DNA of 64,000 bases from Streptomyces sp. NBC_01016 (GTDB taxonomy: Bacteria; Actinomycetota; Actinomycetes; Streptomycetales; Streptomycetaceae): positions 5,332,001 through 5,396,000 of the forward strand of contig NZ_JAPEOQ010000001.1 in the NCBI RefSeq assembly GCF_026341035.1. The letters are read 5' to 3'. Made by a program: the position numbers and the translations under genes. Shown piece by piece: positions 58,506 through 64,000 of this stretch; position 1 is the stretch's first letter; every line of letters begins with the position of its first letter. A model generated the notes under the pieces. The model made no database searches. It worked only from the letters and a program-made list of their open reading frames with translations, and had not been told where the DNA came from.

Positions 58506-59435
58506 GTGGACATCGCCCAGCTACGCGACTTCATCGCCGTCGTCGACGCCGGCAGCCTGTCCCGGGCCGCCGGCGTGCTGCATGTGTCGCAGCCCGCGAT
58601 CAGCCAGCGCATGGCCCAACTCGAAGCACACCTTGGCGTCCGGCTCCTCGACCGCGGCCCGCGCGGCGTACGGCCGACGTCCCAGGGCCGGACGCTCTAC
58701 CGGGACGCGCAGCAACTGGTGCGGCAGTTCGACCGCCTCGCGCAGGACATCACCGGCGGCCGGCAGCCGGTCCACGGCCCGGTCGCGATCGGCCTGCCCA
58801 CCACGGTGACCGCGCCGCTCGCCCCAGCCCTGTTCTCCTGGGTGCGCGCCCACTACCCGGGCATCCACCTGCAGCTCTTCGAGTCGATGAGCGGCTACGT
58901 CCACGAGCTGCTGCTCGCAGGCCGCCTCGATCTGGCCGCGGTGTTCCGCGAGGACGACGCGCCACGCTCGGCCGAACTCCCGCTGTACTCGGAGGAGTTG
59001 TACCTGATCGGCCACCCTGACCCCGCTCCGGAAAGACCGGACGAGGTGTCCCTGCACGACCTGCGGCAGGTGCCGCTGGTGACGCCGGGCGCGCGCAGCA
59101 ACCTGCGGGCCCTGGTGGACCGGGCGTTCGCCGCCCACGGGCTGGTGCCCAGGAACGTCGGCGACGTGGAATCCCTCGGCACGCTGATCCGTATCGCGGA
59201 GAGCGGCGAGGCCTGCACGATCCTGCCGCGCTCGGTGGTCGCGGTCCACGGCGCCCAGCACCGCATCGGCGTCCGCCGCATCATCGACCCCGCGCTGCGC
59301 CGCCACATCGCGGTGCGCACGGCCACCGACAGCTATGAGCCACGAGACACCGTGGTGGCGGTCCGCCGCGGCATCGTCGAGGTCACCAGGGAACTGGCCG
59401 ACACGGGCCGGTGGCCGGGCATCCGCCTGGCCTGA
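58506..59435 (+). CDS. LysR family transcriptional regulator
   Basis: A 309-residue LysR regulator: MDIAQLRDFIAVVDAGSLSR, then AAGVLHVSQPAISQRMAQLE (recognition helix) and HLGVRLLDRGPRGVRPT, then the two-lobed effector domain. GTG 58506. It is the last gene of the GntP-CaiB-CitE block in the same direction, 64 bases after the lyase, so it is probably made with its own targets, an unusual arrangement for LysR genes, which are commonly divergent. A 23-base-period direct repeat follows its stop. Confidence 0.92.
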   Translation: MDIAQLRDFIAVVDAGSLSRAAGVLHVSQPAISQRMAQLEAHLGVRLLDRGPRGVRPTSQGRTLYRDAQQLVRQFDRLAQDITGGRQPVHGPVAIGLPTTVTAPLAPALFSWVRAHYPGIHLQLFESMSGYVHELLLAGRLDLAAVFREDDAPRSAELPLYSEELYLIGHPDPAPERPDEVSLHDLRQVPLVTPGARSNLRALVDRAFAAHGLVPRNVGDVESLGTLIRIAESGEACTILPRSVVAVHGAQHRIGVRRIIDPALRRHIAVRTATDSYEPRDTVVAVRRGIVEVTRELADTGRWPGIRLA

Positions 59436-59439
59436 CCGG

Positions 59440-59477
59440 GTGCACAGTGATTCACCTAACCAGTGCACGGTGATTCA
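59440..59477. repeat. Direct repeat between LysR gene and FUSC gene
   Basis: GTGCACAGTGATTCA (59440-59454) and GTGCACGGTGATTCA (59463-59477), 14 of 15 bases identical with a period of 23. Such spacing suits two regulator dimers on one face of DNA. It lies in the leader of the FUSC gene. Confidence 0.7.
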
Positions 59478-59560
59478 TAGGTGCCATTGCGGGTTACCTG
59501 ATCTTGGGCCCCGCCCACCGCGTGCGGGGCTCGGAAACCGAGGGGAAGCTGGAGTGTGTG

Positions 59561-60721
59561 GTGGGTCGAATGCGGAATGTCGGAGCGTGGCTGGGACGGG
59601 CGTGGGGGTCGGCGGGGCATGAACGCCACACCGTCCTTCTGGTCGTCAAGCGTGTGGTGGCGGCGACCCTGGCGTGGTGGATCGCGTACGACCTGATGAA
59701 CGCGACGTCGCCGGCGTTCGCACCCTTCTCCGCGGTGCTGACGATGAACGTCACGCTGCACACGTCGGTGTGGCAGACGCTGCGGTACGTGGCGGCGGTC
59801 GTCGTGGGAGTGGCCGTACAGGCGGCGATCGGGTTCACGGCCGGACCGGACCTGCTCGCTTTCGCGGTCGTCGCCATCATTGCGCTGGTTCTGAGCCAGT
59901 GGCCGGCGCTGGGTGAACAGCGGTCCCAGGTCTCCACAGCGGCGTTCTTCGCGTTCTCCACCTACGCGGCGGCCACGACGAGCACCGACGGGGCGCGTCA
60001 GCTGGGGCAGATCATCGTCCTGGTCCTGATCGGCTGTGGGGTGGGTCTGGTCGTGAACCTGTGCATCGCGCCGCCGCTGCGCTACCGCAGCGCCGAGCAG
60101 GGGCTGCACGTCCTGGCGGCCGAGATGGAGTCGTTGCTGGGCGATCTGGCCGACGGCCTCAGCGAGGGTGACGTGGACGCCGATCGGGCGGCGCAGTGGC
60201 GTCGGGCGGGGGAGCGGGCGCAGGATGCCGTGGGCCAGGCCCGGGCAGGTCTGCACACGGCGGAGAACAGTCTGCCCTTCAACCCGCGGCGGTTGCTGCC
60301 GGCCCATCGCAGCTACCTGGATTTCGGCTGTTTTCGCCAGGTCCTGAGCGCGATGGAACGGGCTGTCCACCAACTTGCCTCGCTCACCCGGAGCCTGGAC
60401 CAGTGGCGTGAGACGGAGAACACCTACACCTACGCCCCGGCCTTCAAGGCGTACGCCGACTTCGCCCTCCGCCTGCGGGACATCGTCCATGTCATCACCG
60501 AACTCGACATCGACACGCTCACCGAACAGGCCCAGGAGATGCTGGATGCGGCCGGCGTGGCGCAAGAGGCACTGCAACAGGTCATGGACACGGCGGACCG
60601 ATACGACCTGCCACTGGCCGACGTCTCCCGCCCGTACGGCGTCCTCATCGTCGAAGCCACGCGACTGATGGAGGAGTTGCAGAACACCTGCGATGTCCTG
60701 CGCGAGGCCGCCGACGCCTGA
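59561..60721 (+). CDS. FUSC-family membrane protein
   Basis: A 386-residue protein of the fusaric-acid-resistance-like (FUSC/ArAE) family. The membrane part has six or so short helices (about residues 25-180: VVAATLAWWIAYDLM, AVLTMNVTLHTSVWQTLRYV, LGQIIVLVLIGCGVGLVVNL), followed by a long helical cytoplasmic domain (about 185-386) with coiled-coil-like stretches (EQAQEMLDAAGVAQEALQQV). GTG 59561, six bases after GGAG; longer frames lack similarity. Family members export aromatic acids or tune envelope stress. It stands alone behind the repeat region. Confidence 0.88.
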   Translation: MGRMRNVGAWLGRAWGSAGHERHTVLLVVKRVVAATLAWWIAYDLMNATSPAFAPFSAVLTMNVTLHTSVWQTLRYVAAVVVGVAVQAAIGFTAGPDLLAFAVVAIIALVLSQWPALGEQRSQVSTAAFFAFSTYAAATTSTDGARQLGQIIVLVLIGCGVGLVVNLCIAPPLRYRSAEQGLHVLAAEMESLLGDLADGLSEGDVDADRAAQWRRAGERAQDAVGQARAGLHTAENSLPFNPRRLLPAHRSYLDFGCFRQVLSAMERAVHQLASLTRSLDQWRETENTYTYAPAFKAYADFALRLRDIVHVITELDIDTLTEQAQEMLDAAGVAQEALQQVMDTADRYDLPLADVSRPYGVLIVEATRLMEELQNTCDVLREAADA

Positions 60722-60840
60722 GTGACAACGGCGGTCATCAGTGAAGAAGGCCGACCGGTTGTCATCGAACGTCGATGATCAGTAGGTTCATGTCGGCAAT
60801 CCGGACCTGGGATGTTCGACCTGAGGCAGGAGCGGTGACG

Positions 60841-61986
60841 GTGGCGGTGCGGGCGGTTCCTCTGGTGGGTGGGCCGGTGGAATTCCGGGGTGCGCTGGAT
60901 CTGGAGACCACGAAGGCGGGGCTGATGCCGCGCCGGTTGCCCGCCTGGACCACGGAGCAGTACCAGGACCCAACGGTCTATGGAGTGACCGTGATGCCTT
61001 CGGGGGTGCGGCTGGTGTTCCGCACCGATGCCACTGAGCTGGAGCTCGAGGTACTCACCTCGACGGGACAGCTAGAGACCGATCCCGAGCCGCGCCCGAC
61101 CGGGATGCTGGATCTGGTGGTGGATGGCGCCCCGGCCGGACGCCGTCAGACGCCGGTGGGCAATGTGATGCGGATGGCGGGCCCCGGGGCCGAGCAGCGA
61201 CTGATCGCGGGCGAGCCGGGGACCGTACGGTTCACCGGGCTGGCGGCCGGCATGAAGAACGTCGAGCTGTGGCTGCCACAGCAGACCCCCACGGAACTGG
61301 TGGCACTGCGCGCCGACGGTGAGGTGCTGGCGCCGCTGCCGGACGGACGCCGCCGGTGGGTGCACCACGGCAGTTCCATCAGCCACTGCATCGAGGCCGA
61401 CGGCCCGACCGGCACCTGGCCGGTGGTGGCGGCCGCGCTCGGCGGGGTGGAGGTGATCAACCTCAGCCAGGCGGGCAACGCGATGCTCGACCCGTACGTC
61501 GCCCGGACGATCCGCGACATGCCCGCCGACCTGATCAGCCTCAAGGTCGGCATCAACATCGTGAGCCAGGCGGCCTTCCGAACGCGGACGTTCGGCCCGG
61601 CGGTCCACGGATTCCTGGACACGATCCGCGACGGCCACCCGGACACCCCGCTCCTGCTGATGTCCCCGGTGAGCTGTCCCGCTTTCGAGGAGACCCCCGG
61701 CCCGACCACGATGGGACCGGACGGGAAGATCAAAGCCCTGGGCGACCCGGGAGATGTCGCCACCGGTGCGTTGTCCCTGACCGTGGTCCGTTCCGAGCTG
61801 GCCCGGATCGTGGAGGCCCGCAGGGCACACGATCCCCACCTCCACTATCTCGACGGCCGCGAACTGCTCGGCCCGGACGAGGTGGACGACCTGGCCGACG
61901 GCCTCCACCCCACAGCTGCCGCATACCGCCGGATGGGCAAGCACTTCGCCGACCATGTCTTCGCGAGCGACGGGCCGTTCGGCTGA
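60841..61986 (+). CDS. SGNH/GDSL-type hydrolase
   Basis: A 381-residue two-domain esterase. The N-terminal beta-sandwich (about 1-165) precedes an SGNH hydrolase domain: nucleophile serine in WVHHGSSISHCIEA, the glycine block NLSQAGNAM, the KVGINIV asparagine block, and the catalytic Asp/His in ADGLHPTAAAYRRMG. GTG 60841 is eight bases after AGGAG, while longer frames (60775, 60793) lack similarity. No signal peptide is seen, so it should be cytoplasmic. It may deacetylate sugars or lipids; no partner gene is obvious. Confidence 0.87.
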   Translation: MAVRAVPLVGGPVEFRGALDLETTKAGLMPRRLPAWTTEQYQDPTVYGVTVMPSGVRLVFRTDATELELEVLTSTGQLETDPEPRPTGMLDLVVDGAPAGRRQTPVGNVMRMAGPGAEQRLIAGEPGTVRFTGLAAGMKNVELWLPQQTPTELVALRADGEVLAPLPDGRRRWVHHGSSISHCIEADGPTGTWPVVAAALGGVEVINLSQAGNAMLDPYVARTIRDMPADLISLKVGINIVSQAAFRTRTFGPAVHGFLDTIRDGHPDTPLLLMSPVSCPAFEETPGPTTMGPDGKIKALGDPGDVATGALSLTVVRSELARIVEARRAHDPHLHYLDGRELLGPDEVDDLADGLHPTAAAYRRMGKHFADHVFASDGPFG

Positions 61987-62059
61987 AGACGTCGTTCTTT
62001 TCGGTCCTTGATCTGGGGCGGGGGTCCTGTTCGGATCACCCCGCGGCCTCGGCCCTGCC

Positions 62060-63475
62060 TCATGATGCGGGTACTTGACTGCGGTCAGGGCGTGGGACGC
62101 GGCGCGGGTCGATGAGCGTGACGGTGGTGAGCACGGCGACGACCGCCAGGGCCGCGGACGCGCCCAGTACGGCCTGGGCCCCGTCGGTGACGGCCTGGCT
62201 GTCGTGGCCGCCATGGAGGGTGAAGATCGCGCCGAGCGCCGCGGTGCCGACGCCGGCACCGAGAGAGGCGAGGGTGGAGACGGTCCCGGCGACCATGCCC
62301 ACTCGTTCAGGAGCCGTGACCCGCACCGCGACGGCCATGACGGGTGCGCCGGCGACCCCGCCGCCGGCTCCCCAGGCGAGCAGCGGCAAGAGCAGCGCCC
62401 ACCACGGGGTATGAGGTGTGATCAGCAGCGCCAGTGCGGCGAGGCCGGCGCCTTTGAGCGCGTAGCCGGAGCCGATCACCAGGCCGGGAGCCCAGTGACT
62501 GAGCAGCTTGGAGGCGACCATGCCCATGGCGATCTGGGCGAGGAAGATCGGGGTCATCAGCAGGCCCGCCGCTGTCGGGCTCAAGTCGAGGCCGTCGGAG
62601 AAGTACAGCACCAGGTAGACCGAGCCGCCGATGGTCAGGACGCGCGAGAGGAAGATGGCCAGCATCGCGCCGGAGAACGCGGGCCGGCCGAACATCCGCA
62701 GGTGCAGCGTCGGCGCGGGCACGCGGAGTTGGACGGCGAGGAAGGCGGCCAGCGCCAGGCAGGCGATGAGTAGCGTCATGGTGTCCCGGCCTGACCACGG
62801 CGCGTCGCCGGTGCGGAGCATCAGGAGGGTCGCCGTGCCGAGGCCGACCATGAGCAGCAGGCTGCCGAGCCAGTCCGACCGCCCCGCCTCCGGCGCGGCC
62901 GGTGAGCGTGGCAGCACGCGGGCAGCCAGTACCCAGGCGGCCGCCCCGAGAGGCAGATTGATCGCGAATACCGCCCGCCATCCGAAGGTGTCGGCCAGTA
63001 CCCCGCCGAGGGTCGGGGCGAGCAGTCCGGCCGCGGTCGCGAACGAACCCCAGGCGCCGATGGCGAGGTTGCGCTCTTCGCCGGAGTAACGGTCGGAGAG
63101 CAGAGGGATGCCGTTCACCATGATGGCCGCCGCCCCCGCGCCCTGGACCACGCGGGCGACGTTGAGCCACAGCAGATCGGGCGCCGCGGTCGCGGCCAGC
63201 GAGGCCACCGTGAACACGGCGATTCCGGCGAGGAACAGCGGCCGTCGGCCCCACCGGTCCGACAGGCTTCCGACGACCTGGGTGAGGGCGCCCATGGCGA
63301 CCATGTACGTCACCACCACGGACTCGGCAGAAGCCCCGTCCGCGAGTTCCGCGCTGATCAGCGGAAGTCCGATGGCCACGATCGTGAGGTCGACGACCAC
63401 CAGCCCCGTCGAAGCCATCACGAGCACCAGCACCCCGCTCAACGGCGGTAAGCGGCGGGACTTCTGAGCTGGCAT
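62060..63475 (-). CDS. Multidrug MFS exporter (DHA2, EmrB-like)
   Basis: A 471-residue exporter with 14 predicted helices. Helix 1 holds GLVVVDLTIVAIGLPLIS (D-x-T/x-I-V-x-x-A-L-P type motif C/D1 of DHA2 pumps), then VVGSLSDRWGRRPLFL (motif A) and RVVQGAGAAAIMVNGIPLLSD (motif B). The second half includes GMVASKLLSHWAPGLVI. It is divergent from a TetR regulator across 106 bases that hold a TAAA-TCA/TGA-TTTA inverted repeat; TTGACT on the minus strand inside it can serve as -35. Likely drug efflux under TetR control. Confidence 0.93.
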   Translation of the reverse strand: MPAQKSRRLPPLSGVLVLVMASTGLVVVDLTIVAIGLPLISAELADGASAESVVVTYMVAMGALTQVVGSLSDRWGRRPLFLAGIAVFTVASLAATAAPDLLWLNVARVVQGAGAAAIMVNGIPLLSDRYSGEERNLAIGAWGSFATAAGLLAPTLGGVLADTFGWRAVFAINLPLGAAAWVLAARVLPRSPAAPEAGRSDWLGSLLLMVGLGTATLLMLRTGDAPWSGRDTMTLLIACLALAAFLAVQLRVPAPTLHLRMFGRPAFSGAMLAIFLSRVLTIGGSVYLVLYFSDGLDLSPTAAGLLMTPIFLAQIAMGMVASKLLSHWAPGLVIGSGYALKGAGLAALALLITPHTPWWALLLPLLAWGAGGGVAGAPVMAVAVRVTAPERVGMVAGTVSTLASLGAGVGTAALGAIFTLHGGHDSQAVTDGAQAVLGASAALAVVAVLTTVTLIDPRRVPRPDRSQVPAS

Positions 63476-63533
63476 GGGTTCGACCTCCGGGCGTGGGCGG
63501 GTGTGACCAGGCCAGCCTGAAGGTGCCCGACGC

Positions 63534-63558
63534 TAAAAGTCAACGTGTGTGAAGTTTA
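63534..63558. promoter_or_regulatory. TetR-type operator between exporter and regulator
   Basis: An inverted repeat TAAA-N2-TCA (63534-63542) and TGA-N2-TTTA (63550-63558) with a 7-base spacer. It overlaps TTGACT, a possible -35 of the exporter on the minus strand. TAGGCT at 63570-63575 ends 7 bases before the regulator's ATG and would give a leaderless mRNA. Confidence 0.6.
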
Positions 63559-63581
63559 AGCCTGGGTCGTAGGCTGGCACC

Positions 63582-64000
63582 ATGCCCGCCACCTCCCGCC
63601 GCCGCCCCACCACACGCAAGGGCCGCCCGGTCCTCACCCGCGAACTCATCGCCGCCAAGGCTCTGGAGATGGCCGGCACGCAGGGGTTCCCGTCCGTCAC
63701 AATGCGCGCCCTGGCCGCCGAACTGGGCGTCACCGTGCGGGCGTTGTACAACTACGTCGAGGATCGCCAGGAGGTCGTCAACCTCGTCGTCGACCTCATG
63801 CTGAGCTCCTGGAACCCGCCGCCGCTCCACCCCGAGGCCTGGGAAACGTCCGTCGCCGACTACGCCGGCTCACTGCGCGAGCTGTACCGCCGCTGGCCAC
63901 GCGCCCTGCTCGTCTCCCTCGACGAGGACACGCCCCCGACCTCGGTGCACCCCAACCGCCTGCTCAACCTGGACCGCTTCCTACGACTCCTGCAGGACAT
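63582..64000 (+). CDS. TetR family transcriptional regulator (cut by the window end)
   Basis: The first 139 codons of a TetR regulator that continues past the window. ATG 63582 gives MPATSRRRPTTRKGRPVLTR, then a DNA-binding domain with GFPSVTMRALAAELGVTVRA and LYNYVEDRQEVVNLVVDLML. The ligand domain begins EAWETSVADYAGSLRELYRRWP, which resembles the TetR_C type found beside tetracycline-like efflux pumps. It is divergent from the DHA2 exporter and shares with it a symmetric operator, so it should repress both. No ribosome site is seen before the ATG. Confidence 0.88.
   Translation, partial: MPATSRRRPTTRKGRPVLTRELIAAKALEMAGTQGFPSVTMRALAAELGVTVRALYNYVEDRQEVVNLVVDLMLSSWNPPPLHPEAWETSVADYAGSLRELYRRWPRALLVSLDEDTPPTSVHPNRLLNLDRFLRLLQD

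Overview
This is a window of high-GC actinobacterial DNA that reads as Streptomyces. Coding is GC-rich with strong third-position bias, GTG and TTG starts are common, and several promoters look leaderless. Regulator families (LacI, TetR, MarR, GntR, IclR, RpiR, GlxA-type AraC, MmyB-type XRE) are dense, and secreted hydrolases carry Sec or Tat signals. I see no rRNA, tRNA, CRISPR array, phage or intact insertion sequence. The gene mix (catabolic operons, efflux pumps, remains of a peptide-antibiotic cluster) fits an accessory part of the chromosome.

Layout. 0-2.8 kb: an amidohydrolase, two coupled small membrane-anchored proteins, and folD behind a clear ZTP (pfl) riboswitch. 2.8-8.5 kb: HAD dehalogenase, sulfatase, sugar-porter MFS and a broken BadF-type sugar kinase on the minus strand, divergent from an RpiR regulator; a paired operator lies over the -35 boxes of both promoters. 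8.6-11.7 kb: a LacI regulator, RpiB-like isomerase and MHS symporter operon. 11.7-24.2 kb: a worn region. A SyrP-like hydroxylase and MbtH sit beside an ABC exporter that has lost parts of its membrane domain; a MacA/MacB-type exporter and a lipoprotein follow; then an NRPS gene reduced to the start of a condensation domain joined to the end of a thioesterase. A two-component system is split by debris, and a MarR/EamA pair is flanked by two copies of a TetR gene's 3' end.

24.2-31 kb: an aldo/keto reductase, MmyB-like regulator and SDR pair, GNAT, two DJ-1/PfpI-fold genes and a quinone reductase. 31-37.5 kb: histidine utilisation, with IclR-type HutR divergent from hutH-hutD, and hutC followed by an amino-acid permease with a HutC-like operator in its promoter. 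37.6-43.2 kb: an SDR, a predicted kinase/PLP phospho-lyase pair, and a MarR/Bcr-CflA efflux pair. 43.4-54.9 kb: secreted and surface proteins (FG-GAP protein, transglycosylase, LCP ligase, GH43 arabinanase-like enzyme with its LacI regulator, Tat-exported phospholipase C) plus small oxidoreductase/regulator pairs. 54.9-59.4 kb: a GntP transporter, CoA-transferase, HpcH/CitE lyase and LysR operon, predicted to take up a hydroxy-acid and cleave it as its CoA ester. 59.5-64 kb: a FUSC membrane protein, SGNH hydrolase, and a drug exporter divergent from a TetR gene cut by the window end.

Three things deserve most attention. (1) Gene 3' ends are duplicated on either side of inserted or decayed DNA, at the response regulator and at the TetR gene. 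(2) The MarR/EamA promoter is a 31-bp inverted repeat that appears to start two leaderless messages symmetrically. (3) A nonribosomal peptide cluster survives only as its accessory genes and the two ends of a synthetase.
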